Source: Paraglaciecola algarum (GTDB lineage: Bacteria > Pseudomonadota > Gammaproteobacteria > Enterobacterales > Alteromonadaceae). From it: 64,000 bases of DNA. Positions 37,827-46,790 of the stretch are shown one piece after another; within the stretch, counting starts at the first letter, position 1, and the number at the start of each line of letters is the position of its first letter. Under the pieces are notes generated by a model. That model did no database searches, was not told the origin of the DNA, and was given only the letters and a program-made list of their open reading frames with translations. The translations under genes were made by a program, and so were the position numbers. Location of the stretch: positions 248,001-312,000 of the forward strand of contig NZ_JAKGAS010000002.1 of assembly GCF_021532655.1 (NCBI RefSeq), written 5' to 3'.

Positions 37827-39734
37827 TTGAAGCCTGATATTCATAATCTGCCTCCTGTTCTTGCTGGACCTATTGTTCGGCAAGCTAACACTACACAAGT
37901 TTGTTTTTGGTTAATGACTAAACAAGCTTATCACTTTAGCCTTAAACTATTTGACGAACATAATCATACTACTTGGTTTGATGGCGAACTAGAGTCTGAG
38001 CACGTTTCTCAAATTCAAGTGGGAAACCATGCATTTATAAACCTAATAGATATTCACTTAAAAGAATCTATTGCTTGCGGCTCAAGAGTTAGTTATGACT
38101 TGTCTGTCATTGATGAACAAGGCAATAAATTGGCGATTAGCCAAGTTTGTGAAGATTTATTATATCCAGAACAGTCTTTTCCAAGCTTTGTGATGTCCCG
38201 CAAGATCAGTCGTGTCTTGCATGGTTCTTGTCGTAAACCTCATCATAATAGTACTGATGGCTTGGTTATTGTAGATAAACAAATAAACCAAGCTTTAAAA
38301 GGTGAGACCCAAGCCCCGAATTTGTTGATCATGTCTGGTGACCAAGTTTATGCCGATGATGTGGCGGGCCCCATGCTGGTGGCGATAGAACAAACTATCC
38401 AACAACTTGGTTTATTTCATGAAGATATAAATGGAGCTGAGATCACTAACAGTAGTGAATTATTTCAACATCCACATGGCTATTATAAAAGACCTGAATT
38501 ATTACCAGATACTGAGGACACCGAAAACACCTATACACAGTTCTTTGGAGGTAAAAAGAAACCAATTTTCACCTCGGTAAATGCTAATAATCATTTGATT
38601 TCATTTGCTGAAGTTATCGCAATGTATATTCTGGTGTGGTCGCCAGAAATGTGGTCGAAAGTAAATATTTCTGATCAATCTATTCCAGATGAATTTAAAG
38701 ATTTATTCAAGCGCGAGCAAACAGCTATCGAGCAGTTTGCTCAAGGTTTAACTAAGGTTAGGCGTGCTTTAGCTCATATTCCCGTGTATATGATTTTTGA
38801 TGATCATGATGTGACTGACGATTGGAATTTGACTAGAGGCTGGGAAGAGGCGGTATATCAAGACCAGTTTGCTAAACGCATAATAGGTAATGCCTTATTG
38901 GGCTATTGGTTATGCCAAGGGTGGGGAAATACGCCAGCTAAGTTGAAGCCTTTGTTCGATAACTGTATTCAACACTTCACAGCCGAATGTATTATTGAAC
39001 ATGATCAATTAGTCGATAAAATTCTTGATTGGGAACATTGGGGATTTCACTTAGACACTCATCCTAAAGTGGTGGTGTTAGATACCCGAACCCAAAGATG
39101 GCGCTCTGAATCCAGTTTAACTAAACCATCAGGTTTAATGGACTGGGAAGCCTTATGTGAATTACAGCAAGAGTTGATTGGTCAAAAATCAGTAATTATG
39201 GTTTCAGCGGCACCGGTTTTTGGGGTTAAATTAATCGAAACTATTCAACGGATATTTACTTTTTTTGGTAAAGCTTTGACCGTAGATGCGGAAAACTGGA
39301 TGGCTCATAAGGGGACTGCCAGTGTAATGTTAAATATTTTCCGCAATCGGAAAACACCCCCGAACTTTGTCATTTTATCGGGTGATGTACATTATTCCTT
39401 TGTTTACGATATTACCCTTAGATTTCGACAACATAGTCCTCAGATTACTCAAATAACCAGTAGCGGAATAAAAAACGAATTTCCAGATGCCTTATTACGC
39501 TGGTTCGACCGCTTAAATCGAATCCTTTATAGTAAAGTTTCGCCATTAAACTGGTTTACTAAAAGGCGCAATATGCGAGTGCAACACAGAAGGCCTCAAG
39601 GCCAAAAAGTGCGAACACTGCTAAATAGCCCTGGAATTGGGTTGTTAGAAATTGATGAAAACTGCGACTCCGTGCAGGCCACACAGTTGTGTGTATCAGG
39701 TGAACATATCCGTTTTAAAAAACATCAAGATTAA
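37827..39734 (+). CDS. PhoD-like metallophosphatase / alkaline phosphatase D family protein
   Basis: A 635-residue protein of the PhoD-like metallophosphatase superfamily. An N-terminal Ig-like part (LPPVLAGPIVRQANTTQVCFWL) leads into the catalytic domain: HGSCRKPH (about 133-140), MSGDQVYADD (about 170), FDDHDVTDDWN (about 329-339) and LSGDVHYSF (about 515). These contain the expected metal-binding Asp, Asn and His. There is no signal peptide, so this one seems cytoplasmic, unlike classic PhoD. The start is TTG, there being no in-frame ATG near. It lies directly after the secreted nuclease. Confidence 0.86.
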   Translation: MKPDIHNLPPVLAGPIVRQANTTQVCFWLMTKQAYHFSLKLFDEHNHTTWFDGELESEHVSQIQVGNHAFINLIDIHLKESIACGSRVSYDLSVIDEQGNKLAISQVCEDLLYPEQSFPSFVMSRKISRVLHGSCRKPHHNSTDGLVIVDKQINQALKGETQAPNLLIMSGDQVYADDVAGPMLVAIEQTIQQLGLFHEDINGAEITNSSELFQHPHGYYKRPELLPDTEDTENTYTQFFGGKKKPIFTSVNANNHLISFAEVIAMYILVWSPEMWSKVNISDQSIPDEFKDLFKREQTAIEQFAQGLTKVRRALAHIPVYMIFDDHDVTDDWNLTRGWEEAVYQDQFAKRIIGNALLGYWLCQGWGNTPAKLKPLFDNCIQHFTAECIIEHDQLVDKILDWEHWGFHLDTHPKVVVLDTRTQRWRSESSLTKPSGLMDWEALCELQQELIGQKSVIMVSAAPVFGVKLIETIQRIFTFFGKALTVDAENWMAHKGTASVMLNIFRNRKTPPNFVILSGDVHYSFVYDITLRFRQHSPQITQITSSGIKNEFPDALLRWFDRLNRILYSKVSPLNWFTKRRNMRVQHRRPQGQKVRTLLNSPGIGLLEIDENCDSVQATQLCVSGEHIRFKKHQD

Positions 39735-39766
39735 GTCTGAAAAAATAGACGAAATAAGGATTGAGC

Positions 39767-40753
39767 ATGCAACGAAGAACTTTTGTTAAAGCGTTATCGA
39801 GTATTGCTGCGGCTAGTGCTATACCGCCGCTGTTTTGTAATGTACAAGCTAATTCAAAGAGTTTTGATATTGCCTTGTCGCAATACTCTTTTCATCGTTC
39901 GATTTTTGGTGATAGCCAAAAGAACTATCAGAAGTTTATACAGCTAATTCATAGCGATCCTGATGCTGTGTTGGCAGGTCCAATGGATCCGCGAGAGATA
40001 GTAGTGATAGCACGAAAGTTAGGTGTGGGACATGTTGATTTAGCGAATATACTTTGGTTTGGCCATGGACAAGATAAACCTTGGCTTAATCAGTTTAAGA
40101 CAATGGCTAAAGATAACGATGTTGGGTTTACCTGCTTAATGACAGATGAGCTCGGGCAATTAGGCAGTAGTGATAAAAAACAAAGATTGGCAGCGATAGA
40201 AAAACATAAACCTTGGGTCGAAACAGCTGCTGAGATTGGTTGTTTTCAAATGCGAGTTAACGCCTATGGTGATGGCACATATTTAGAACAATTAGAGCAA
40301 AATGCTGAAAGCATGATTATTTTGGCTGAATATACTCAAAATATGGGGATTGAATTGGTGATTGAAAATCATGGTCACCCCTCAAGTAATGCTGCTTGGC
40401 TGGCCATGTTAATCGAAAAAGTAAATCACCCCAATTTAGGTGTATATACCGACTTGGATAACTTTTTTATGGGGGGCTGGAACCATTCTCCTCAAAGACG
40501 CTACGACAGAACTCAAGGGTTAATTGATTTAGCTCCTTACACTCGAGGTGTCAGTGCAAAAACTCACGGTTTTAAAGACAATGGACAAGAGCTGACTATA
40601 GATTATTTTGCGGCTTTAAAAATTCTGACTGATGCTGGATTTTCGGGTTTTGTTTGTGGGGAGTTTGAAGGTAAATCACTACCAGAAATGCTAGGTAGTC
40701 AGGCAACTCTGGATTTGTTGCGAAAAACACGTAAACAAATACAAAATTCTTAG
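39767..40753 (+). CDS. Tat-exported sugar phosphate isomerase/epimerase-like TIM-barrel protein
   Basis: A 328-residue xylose isomerase-like TIM-barrel protein with a twin-arginine signal (MQRRTFVKALSSIAAASA). Export through Tat suggests it folds, probably with metal, in the cytoplasm first. Features include FDIALSQYSFH at the first strand, GVGHVDLANI, MTDELGQLG, LVIENHGHPS (likely metal ligands Glu and His), GVYTDLDNF and GFVCGEFEG. A TTG at 39761 is also in frame, but AAGGA is six bases before the ATG at 39767. The substrate is unknown. It is the second exported TIM-barrel protein of this superfamily in the window. Confidence 0.82.
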   Translation: MQRRTFVKALSSIAAASAIPPLFCNVQANSKSFDIALSQYSFHRSIFGDSQKNYQKFIQLIHSDPDAVLAGPMDPREIVVIARKLGVGHVDLANILWFGHGQDKPWLNQFKTMAKDNDVGFTCLMTDELGQLGSSDKKQRLAAIEKHKPWVETAAEIGCFQMRVNAYGDGTYLEQLEQNAESMIILAEYTQNMGIELVIENHGHPSSNAAWLAMLIEKVNHPNLGVYTDLDNFFMGGWNHSPQRRYDRTQGLIDLAPYTRGVSAKTHGFKDNGQELTIDYFAALKILTDAGFSGFVCGEFEGKSLPEMLGSQATLDLLRKTRKQIQNS

Positions 40754-40773
40754 TAAAAATAAATTGAAGAGTG

Positions 40774-40800
40774 TGGCCCGTTTGAAGTTGTTCCGGGCCA
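40774..40800. terminator. Hairpin between the TIM-barrel gene and hemE
   Basis: TGGCCCG and CGGGCCA form a 7-bp GC-rich stem with a 13-base loop, between convergent genes. T-rich sequence follows in both directions, but no long T-run. Confidence 0.55.
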
Positions 40801-40828
40801 GTATGCTTTTATTTCTGGTGGATAGGGG

Positions 40829-41893
40829 TTAAAGGTGAAATGGCTTACTTAATTTGTGTACTGCATCCACAAAAACTTTTGCGTTTTCAGGTGGTACATC
40901 TAAATGAATACCATGACCTAAATTAAATACATGTCCGTTGCCTTTACCGAATCCATTCAGAATTAATTGCACTTCTTGCTCAATACGTTCTGCAGGTGCA
41001 TATAACATAGAAGGATCCATGTTTCCCTGTAAGGCTACTTTGTCACCAATTCTTTGTTTGGCATCGGCCATATCAATGGTCCAATCTAAACCTACTGCAT
41101 CACAACCTGTAGCGGCTATTGATTCCAGCCATAAACCTGCATTTTTAGTAAACAAAGTAACAGGCACTTTACGTCCATCGTTTTCGCGAGTTAAGCCATC
41201 AACAATTTTATGCATATACTGCAACGAAAATTCTTTGTAATCTCTCCCTGACAATACGCCACCCCAAGTATCAAATACCATCACAGATTGTGCACCTGCT
41301 GCAATTTGCGCGTTAAGGTACAAAATTACCGAATCAGCTAATTTATCTAATAATAGGTGTAACGCTTGGGGATCACTAAAGGCCATTTTTTTGATTTTTG
41401 TAAAGGCTTTACTTGAGCCGCCTTCGATCATATATGTGGCTAATGTCCACGGGCTACCAGAAAACCCAATTAACGGCACTTGGCCCTTGAGGTTTTTACG
41501 GATAGTGCGCACCGCATTCATCACGTAACCTAATTCAACTTCAGGATCTGGGTTAGGTAATTTTTGAATATCTGCCATACAAGTTAATGGACGTTCAAAT
41601 TTTGGACCTTCACCTGTCTCAAAATATAAACCTAAACCCATGGCATCGGGAATAGTTAAAATATCAGAAAATAAAATGGCTGCATCTAATTCAAAACGAC
41701 GTAATGGCTGCAAAGTCACTTCACATGCTAGTTCGGCATTTTTACATAGAGACATAAAATCGCCAGCTTCGGCACGTGTAGCTTTATACTCAGGCAAATA
41801 TCGACCTGCTTGACGCATCATCCATACGGGAGTCATATCAACTGGTTGGCGCAACAAAGCTCGTAAATATCGATCGTTTTGCAATTCTTGCAT
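40829..41893 (-). CDS. hemE: Uroporphyrinogen decarboxylase
   Basis: The haem-pathway enzyme that removes four acetate carboxyls from uroporphyrinogen III to give coproporphyrinogen III; 354 residues, cytoplasmic. It opens with the signature [16 protein letters not shown] (about 21-36) carrying the substrate-binding Arg residues, and has [13 protein letters not shown] with the catalytic Asp near residue 78. [17 protein letters not shown] is the second signature. [16 protein letters not shown] near the end is typical. GAGG precedes the ATG by six bases. Confidence 0.98.
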   Translation of the reverse strand: MQELQNDRYLRALLRQPVDMTPVWMMRQAGRYLPEYKATRAEAGDFMSLCKNAELACEVTLQPLRRFELDAAILFSDILTIPDAMGLGLYFETGEGPKFERPLTCMADIQKLPNPDPEVELGYVMNAVRTIRKNLKGQVPLIGFSGSPWTLATYMIEGGSSKAFTKIKKMAFSDPQALHLLLDKLADSVILYLNAQIAAGAQSVMVFDTWGGVLSGRDYKEFSLQYMHKIVDGLTRENDGRKVPVTLFTKNAGLWLESIAATGCDAVGLDWTIDMADAKQRIGDKVALQGNMDPSMLYAPAERIEQEVQLILNGFGKGNGHVFNLGHGIHLDVPPENAKVFVDAVHKLSKPFHL

Positions 41894-42066
41894 CGGTTAC
41901 CTCAAATCATGTAAAGCTAGCCTGATTAAGTAATATTAAAAATTACGGTTAGGCGTGAATTGGCAGTATTGTAGCGACTTTATGGGTTGAAACTAGGGTA
42001 AATTGAATTATATCGAGCAAAAACCTTTGAAAACAAAACTACTTGTACGATTTTTGAGCTTATTAT

Positions 42067-42097
42067 TCGACACAGGGTTTTATCTTTGCTATAAAAT
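42067..42097 (+). promoter_or_regulatory. Sigma-70 promoter for a candidate small RNA
   Basis: TCGACA at 42067-42072 and TATAAA at 42090-42095 are 17 bases apart, and TGC directly before the -10 gives an extended -10 element. No gene follows on this strand before a strong terminator, so the promoter points to a short transcript. Confidence 0.6.
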
Positions 42098-42101
42098 ACT
42101 G

Positions 42102-42187
42102 GCAAAAACAAACCGAACAACAAGAAGCTCGACCACGAGACCAGACGCTAAAAAATGCAAACCCCACTTTCTAGTGGGGTTTTTTAA
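42102..42187 (+). ncRNA. Candidate small RNA of about 85 nucleotides between hemE and nudC
   Basis: A good promoter at 42067-42097 would start transcription near 42102, and a strong hairpin with a T-run ends it near 42187. The transcript would have an unstructured A-rich 5' part, a small hairpin CTCG-4-CGAG at 42128-42139, an A-rich single-stranded stretch, then the terminator. This layout is typical of Hfq-dependent small RNAs. A short frame overlapping it (TTG start at 42003) extends through both promoter and terminator and is not credible as a gene. I recognise no known RNA family. Confidence 0.45.
42160..42187. terminator. Bidirectional terminator for nudC and the candidate small RNA
   Basis: AACCCCACT and AGTGGGGTT form a 9-bp stem with a 4-base loop. 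Seven T follow directly on the plus strand; on the minus strand TGCATTTTTT follows, so it can also end nudC, whose stop codon is about 35 bases away. Confidence 0.85.
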
Positions 42188-42217
42188 TGGTTTTTTATAC
42201 ATTTAGCGAATCAATAC

Positions 42218-43039
42218 TCAAGCGTTTTGTTGTTGGATTTCAGCTATCGTTTGTTCAATAAGTTGGCCGGCTATAGATAGTTTAGACGGGATATTAGGTA
42301 GTTGATTAGTATCAAACCAGTCTGCCCGCAAAATTTCTTTGCCATCTACCTTTATCTCACCAGAATCATAATCAGCCAAATAACCCATCATCAAAGCATG
42401 GGGGAAGGGCCAAGGTTGGCTGGAAATATAACGTAAGTTTTTTATTTTAATTCCTACTTCTTCCATTACTTCTCTGTGTACTGATTGTTCTAATGTTTCG
42501 CCACTTTCGACAAACCCCGCAATAATTGAGTACATATTTCTGGATTGTTGTGATTTTCCTTGGGCCAGTAAAATTCTATCTTGACGGCGGATTGCCACGA
42601 TAATACAGGGAGAAATTCTTGGATAACACCTGTGTTGGCAGCGAGAACATTGCATGGCCATTTCCCAATCAATTTGTTGCATACTACAACCACATTGTCC
42701 GCAAAATCTGTGTGTTCGCATAAACAAGGCAACTTGCCACGCACGTGCAGCAATACTAAAAAATTGATCAGAACATTCATTTAGCAATGCCCTTAGTCCA
42801 GTTGGAGATAAGTTTTGGTGTGTTATGTGTTCATTTCCCATATCAATCAAATAGCATGATAGGCCTTTATACATGCCAATTTTAACGATTTGTTCTTGAT
42901 ATGCGTGAGCAAATTCTAAATCTTGCCACTCACATTTTAGTAAGAGTTCGTCGCTATTTGGCAGTAAAACTTGTTCTTCAGTTAAAATTAACCAGATTGC
43001 TTGGGTATCAAGGGAAACAGATATATTTTGTTCAATCAT
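42218..43039 (-). CDS. nudC: NAD+ diphosphatase NudC
   Basis: A 273-residue Nudix hydrolase that splits NAD(H) to NMN(H) and AMP and, in Escherichia coli, removes NAD caps from RNA. A four-Cys zinc site is visible in CGQCGCS and CSRCQHRC (about 115-140). The Nudix box runs GFVESGETLEQSV then HREVMEEVGI (about 178-200). SQPWPFPHALMMGY is the conserved NudC SQPWPFPxS-like segment after the box, here with Ala where Ser is usual. Divergent from zur. The start codon is an ATG without a strong Shine-Dalgarno. Confidence 0.96.
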   Translation of the reverse strand: MIEQNISVSLDTQAIWLILTEEQVLLPNSDELLLKCEWQDLEFAHAYQEQIVKIGMYKGLSCYLIDMGNEHITHQNLSPTGLRALLNECSDQFFSIAARAWQVALFMRTHRFCGQCGCSMQQIDWEMAMQCSRCQHRCYPRISPCIIVAIRRQDRILLAQGKSQQSRNMYSIIAGFVESGETLEQSVHREVMEEVGIKIKNLRYISSQPWPFPHALMMGYLADYDSGEIKVDGKEILRADWFDTNQLPNIPSKLSIAGQLIEQTIAEIQQQNA

Positions 43040-43195
43040 AAGTATTACTAATCTTTATAGCTTTAATGGTAAGATTATCACAGCAAAAGATGTATTCTGC
43101 TGATAGAATATAAAATTGGTTAAATTTGTAACGATAATCAATTAGTCAATTTAAATATATATGTTTGTTTATAGGGCTATTTTCAAGGATAAAAT

Positions 43196-43645
43196 GTGGC
43201 TGATACCATGCCGGGATCTACAGATTCGCAAATCTATAAAGCTCGACAATTTTGTGAAGATAAAGGTGCAAGATTTACACTCTTAAGAGAGAAGGTGTAT
43301 GGGCTCTTATTAGAACAAGAAGGTGCTGTTGGGGCATATGAATTACTTGATTCATTAAAGTTAACCGAATCAAATGCTAAACCGGCCACCATTTATCGCA
43401 CATTAGATTTTTTATTAGAGTTTGGTTTGATCCACAAAATTGAATCTACCAATGCCTTCGTAGCCTGCCATCATTTTGATTGCCATCATCCCGTACAATT
43501 TTTAATTTGTGATACTTGCGGTGAAGTGAAAGAAATACAATCCATTGGATTAAAAGATACCTTAAATAAACAGGCAGAGTCTGTTGGGTTTAAAGTAGTT
43601 AAACAAACGATTGAAGCCCACGGAACTTGTGCCGCTTGTAACTAA
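43196..43645 (+). CDS. zur: Fur-family zinc uptake regulator
   Basis: A 149-residue Fur-family repressor. The winged helix spans about residues 20-85 (GARFTLLREKVYGLLLEQEGAVGAYELLDSLK, then KPATIYRTLDFLLEFGLIHKIES). The dimer domain carries FVACHHFDCHHPVQFLICDTCGEVKEI and a final CAACN, matching the structural zinc Cys pairs and the regulatory His cluster of Zur rather than Fur. It is predicted to repress zinc uptake genes when zinc is plentiful; none are adjacent. GTG start with AAGGA seven bases upstream; the ATG at 43208 has no such site. A Zur box was not recognised in front of it. Confidence 0.9.
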   Translation: MADTMPGSTDSQIYKARQFCEDKGARFTLLREKVYGLLLEQEGAVGAYELLDSLKLTESNAKPATIYRTLDFLLEFGLIHKIESTNAFVACHHFDCHHPVQFLICDTCGEVKEIQSIGLKDTLNKQAESVGFKVVKQTIEAHGTCAACN

Positions 43646-43679
43646 AACTGTCATTGGAAGGTAAGGACGAACTATACAT

Positions 43680-44144
43680 ATGAATGCCGAGTTTATTAAC
43701 CCATTTGTTGCAGCATTACTTAATGTGATGCAAACGATGGCACAAACAGAACTAAAACCAGGGAAACCTCAAAAGAAAGCTGATGATAAGGCTGGTGGTG
43801 ATGTATCTGGCCTAATTGGTATGGTTGGAGAAAATGTTCAAGGTTCTTTGTCTATTTCATTTGAGAAAGGTTTAGTGCTGGAAATTATGCATAAGATGTT
43901 GGGCGAAAAGCCTGATAGCATTAATTCAGAAGTGAATGATATGGTGGGTGAAATTACTAATATGATTTGTGGTGGTGCTAAAAACGAATTGGATCAAAAA
44001 GGGATCAGCTTTGGCATGGCAACCCCTATGGTTGTGTCAGGTGAAAATCATACCATTGACCACCAAGTAGATGGTAAAAAAATGATTATGCCTTTCTCTC
44101 ATGAATCAGGCAAAGTTTACCTAGAAATGTGCTTTAACAAATAA
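43680..44144 (+). CDS. cheX: CheX-like chemotaxis phosphatase
   Basis: A 154-residue protein of the CheC/CheX/FliY class that dephosphorylates CheY-P or another receiver. It matches CheX: NPFVAALLNVMQTMAQTEL opens the fold, followed by VQGSLSISFEKGLVLEIMHKMLG. The catalytic helix carries the ExxN pair in DMVGEITNMICGGAKNEL (about residues 92-109). No response regulator or chemotaxis gene is near. It sits between zur and yjbQ in the same direction, 34 bases after zur. Confidence 0.88.
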   Translation: MNAEFINPFVAALLNVMQTMAQTELKPGKPQKKADDKAGGDVSGLIGMVGENVQGSLSISFEKGLVLEIMHKMLGEKPDSINSEVNDMVGEITNMICGGAKNELDQKGISFGMATPMVVSGENHTIDHQVDGKKMIMPFSHESGKVYLEMCFNK

Positions 44145-44151
44145 GTTTATT

Positions 44152-44571
44152 ATGTGGTCTCAACAGCGTTTAATATTAACACCAAAATCACGAGGTTATC
44201 ACTTAGTAACCGAAGAAGTGATTGGCCAGCTAGAAGGTTTGCAGGATATTTCAATTGGTTTATTGCACTTATTTATACAACACACAAGTGCCAGTTTAAC
44301 TGTCAACGAAAATGCTGATCCCACAGTGCGATTAGACATGGAAACTCATATCAATAAAATGGTTCCAGACAATATGGCTTATTATTTGCACAATTATGAA
44401 GGTGCAGATGATATGCCTGCACATATAAAGGCCAGTTTAATCGGTAGTAATATTACCATTCCAATTTCAGATGGAAGGTTAGCGTTGGGAATGTGGCAAG
44501 GTATTGTATTGGGTGAGCACAGAAATCGAGCTGGGAGTCGTTTAATTATTGCTACTTTATCAGGACAATAA
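44152..44571 (+). CDS. yjbQ: YjbQ family protein (UPF0047)
   Basis: A 139-residue single-domain protein of the YjbQ/UPF0047 family, some members of which show secondary thiamine phosphate synthase activity. Conserved blocks are visible: RGYHLVTEEV, LLHLFIQHTSASLTVNENADP (about 39-59), AYYLHNYEGADDMPAHIKASL with family His residues, and RLALGMWQGIVLGEHR. It lies seven bases after cheX and probably shares its transcript. The physiological role is uncertain. Confidence 0.93.
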   Translation: MWSQQRLILTPKSRGYHLVTEEVIGQLEGLQDISIGLLHLFIQHTSASLTVNENADPTVRLDMETHINKMVPDNMAYYLHNYEGADDMPAHIKASLIGSNITIPISDGRLALGMWQGIVLGEHRNRAGSRLIIATLSGQ

Positions 44572-44661
44572 TAAAAGAACGTTTTGATTTATAAAATTAA
44601 TGATAGAATTACTGAAACATTAATGATAGTTACAGTTTTAAAATTTTAAGGAAAATCACAC

Positions 44662-45783
44662 ATGAAAAAATTACTAATATGTAGTGCTTTAGCACTAGCT
44701 TTTTCTGCAACAGCCAACGCAGATACGAATAAAGAAGGACAAAAGTGGGTAGGCGGCTTTTTCGAACGCTATTCTACCGATCATGCAGAAACAGGTTACC
44801 CTAACTTTTTGGATGATGGAAATGGGTTAGGTGCTGAATTCGGTTACAGGTTTACACCAGAGTGGGCGACAAGACTTGAAGTGTCTAGTTTTGATATTCA
44901 TTCTCCGACTAAAGATTATACCAGTAATCGTCTAGGGTTAGACCTAATGTATTTTTTACCTAATGACGTATTTTATGCTTTTGGTGGCTTAAAAAGAACT
45001 AAAATAGTTGATGATGTGATGATGTTAGATCTTGGTTTGGGTAAACATTGGCACATAAACAAAAACTTCAGATTAATCACTGAAGTCGCTGCCTATCAAA
45101 ACCTAGAAAGTGGTGATGGTGTTAACACTCATATGGGATATAAAATTGGTTTGGCTTATGCGTTCGGTGAAGGTGCTGCAAAACCAGCTTCTGCAAGAGA
45201 TAGCGACCGTGACGGCGTAAACGATAGTAAAGACCAATGTGCTAACACGCCTTACGGCACTAAGGTGGATGCCACAGGTTGTGCCATTGCTACAGCTGCA
45301 GCAGTTCAAGTTGGTGATTCGGATGGTGATGGTGTTTTAGATAATAAAGATCAATGTGCAAATACGCCAAGCACTGACATAGTTGATGCTAAAGGTTGTA
45401 GTGTATTTATTGAAGAGCAAGTATCTCAAGATATTAAAGTATTGTTTGCTAACAATAGCTCTATTGTGAATAACCCGAGCGATCCTCAGTTTAAAGAGTT
45501 CGCTGACTTTATGAAACGTTTCCCATCAACCGACGCTGTAATTGAAGGTCATGCTTCAGCTCCAGGCGAAGCTTCTTATAACATGATGTTATCTGAAAAG
45601 CGTGCCAAGTCAGTACGCAATTTATTGGTTGAAACTTATGGCGTTAATGCAAGTAGATTAACAGCCAAAGGTTTTGGTGAAACTCAGTTATTAGATAGCT
45701 CGAATACTTCAGCTGCGCATAAGAAAAACCGCCGCATAGTGGCAACTGTTTCTGCTAGCACTAGAGTAAAAATGACGAAGTAA
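44662..45783 (+). CDS. OmpA-family outer membrane protein with thrombospondin type 3 repeats
   Basis: A 373-residue outer-membrane protein: signal peptide of about 20 residues (ICSALALAFSATANA), an eight-stranded barrel-type N-terminal domain (about 28-175), and two calcium-binding type 3 thrombospondin-like repeats rich in Asp (DSDRDGVNDSKDQC at about 183-196 and DSDGDGVLDNKDQC at about 222-235). The C-terminal OmpA/MotB domain binds peptidoglycan (EGHASAPGEASYNMMLSEKRAKSV, then KGFGETQ). It anchors the outer membrane to the wall and gives structural stability. A clear terminator follows. Confidence 0.95.
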   Translation: MKKLLICSALALAFSATANADTNKEGQKWVGGFFERYSTDHAETGYPNFLDDGNGLGAEFGYRFTPEWATRLEVSSFDIHSPTKDYTSNRLGLDLMYFLPNDVFYAFGGLKRTKIVDDVMMLDLGLGKHWHINKNFRLITEVAAYQNLESGDGVNTHMGYKIGLAYAFGEGAAKPASARDSDRDGVNDSKDQCANTPYGTKVDATGCAIATAAAVQVGDSDGDGVLDNKDQCANTPSTDIVDAKGCSVFIEEQVSQDIKVLFANNSSIVNNPSDPQFKEFADFMKRFPSTDAVIEGHASAPGEASYNMMLSEKRAKSVRNLLVETYGVNASRLTAKGFGETQLLDSSNTSAAHKKNRRIVATVSASTRVKMTK

Positions 45784-45818
45784 CCAGTTAAGTCACAATT
45801 TGTAACTTATTTTAAAAG

Positions 45819-45849
45819 CCCGATAATTTAATTATTATCGGGTTTTTTT
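45819..45849 (+). terminator. Rho-independent terminator of the OmpA-like gene
   Basis: CCCGATAAT and ATTATCGGG form a 9-bp stem around a 6-base loop, followed by a run of seven T. It begins about 35 bases after the stop codon. Confidence 0.92.
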
Positions 45850-45886
45850 ATACTGGTATTAATGATTCAATATTGAGGATACGAAA

Positions 45887-46777
45887 ATGACATATATTTC
45901 AGCTGAGAAGATCCCACAACAAGCATTTGACTGGTATGACGATTATGCTCATGGCGATATTGATAGGCGTACCTTTTTAAGTCGTTTAGGCACTCTTTCT
46001 GTAACGGGCTTAACTTTAGGTACTATGACTCGTGCCTTAACCCCTAACTATGCATTGGCCGAACAAGTCTCGTTCAATGATAAAGACATTATAGCGAGTT
46101 ACGAACAATTTGATTCACCTAAAGGTCATGGTACTGGCCAAGGTTATTTGGTTGTGCCTAGTAATTTGTCGAGAAAAACCCCATGTGTCTTGGTGGTGCA
46201 TGAAAATCGGGGCTTAAACCCCTACATAAAAGATGTTGCTAGAAGATTAGCTAAACAAGGGTTTATTGCTTTTGCTCCTGATGCCCTATTTCCGTTAGGT
46301 GGTTATCCAGGTAATGATGACGAAGGTAAGGTCATGCAGCGCAGTATGGATAGAACCAAAGTAGAACAAGACTTTATTGCTGCGGCGAGTTATTTAAAAA
46401 ATCACCAAAGTGGTAATAGCAAACTAGGCGTGGTGGGTTTTTGTTTTGGTGGTTACATTAGTAATATGTTGGCAGCGGCTGCACCTGAGCTAATTGATGC
46501 TGCCGTACCATTTTATGGTACTCCGGCTGAAGCTGAATTAATCAAACAAGTAAAATCGCCTATTTTGTTGCAATTTGCTGAAAATGATAAAAGAGTGAAT
46601 GCCACTTGGCCTGATTATGAAGCGACACTCAAAGCCAATAAGGTAACTTATCAAGCGTATTTTTACCCCAATACCCAACATGGTTTTCACAATGATTCTA
46701 CCAGTCGATATAATCCACAAGCTGCCGAGCTCGCGTGGGATCGTACCATCAAGTTTTTTAAACAGCATATAGCATAA
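45887..46777 (+). CDS. Dienelactone hydrolase family protein with Tat-like N-terminus
   Basis: A 296-residue alpha/beta hydrolase related to dienelactone hydrolase and Escherichia coli YghX. The N-terminus has DRRTFLSRLGTLSVTG followed by a hydrophobic run, a twin-arginine export signal, though placed about 24 residues in. The catalytic Cys lies in GVVGFCFGGY (about residues 183-192), Asp in AENDKRVNATW, and His in NTQHGFHND. VVHENRGLNPY is family-typical. Likely a periplasmic esterase or lactonase; substrate unknown. GAGG is upstream of the ATG. Confidence 0.88.
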   Translation: MTYISAEKIPQQAFDWYDDYAHGDIDRRTFLSRLGTLSVTGLTLGTMTRALTPNYALAEQVSFNDKDIIASYEQFDSPKGHGTGQGYLVVPSNLSRKTPCVLVVHENRGLNPYIKDVARRLAKQGFIAFAPDALFPLGGYPGNDDEGKVMQRSMDRTKVEQDFIAAASYLKNHQSGNSKLGVVGFCFGGYISNMLAAAAPELIDAAVPFYGTPAEAELIKQVKSPILLQFAENDKRVNATWPDYEATLKANKVTYQAYFYPNTQHGFHNDSTSRYNPQAAELAWDRTIKFFKQHIA

Positions 46778-46790
46778 AGTTACAATTTGA

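Noticed and set aside
42003..42206. A 67-residue plus-strand reading frame between hemE and nudC
   Set aside because: It starts with TTG without a ribosome-binding site and runs through a good promoter and a strong terminator. Its composition does not look like a protein; the small-RNA reading explains the segment better.
43046..43195. Zur box in front of zur
   Set aside because: AT-rich sequence with partial dyads is present, but nothing close enough to the palindromic Zur consensus to report.
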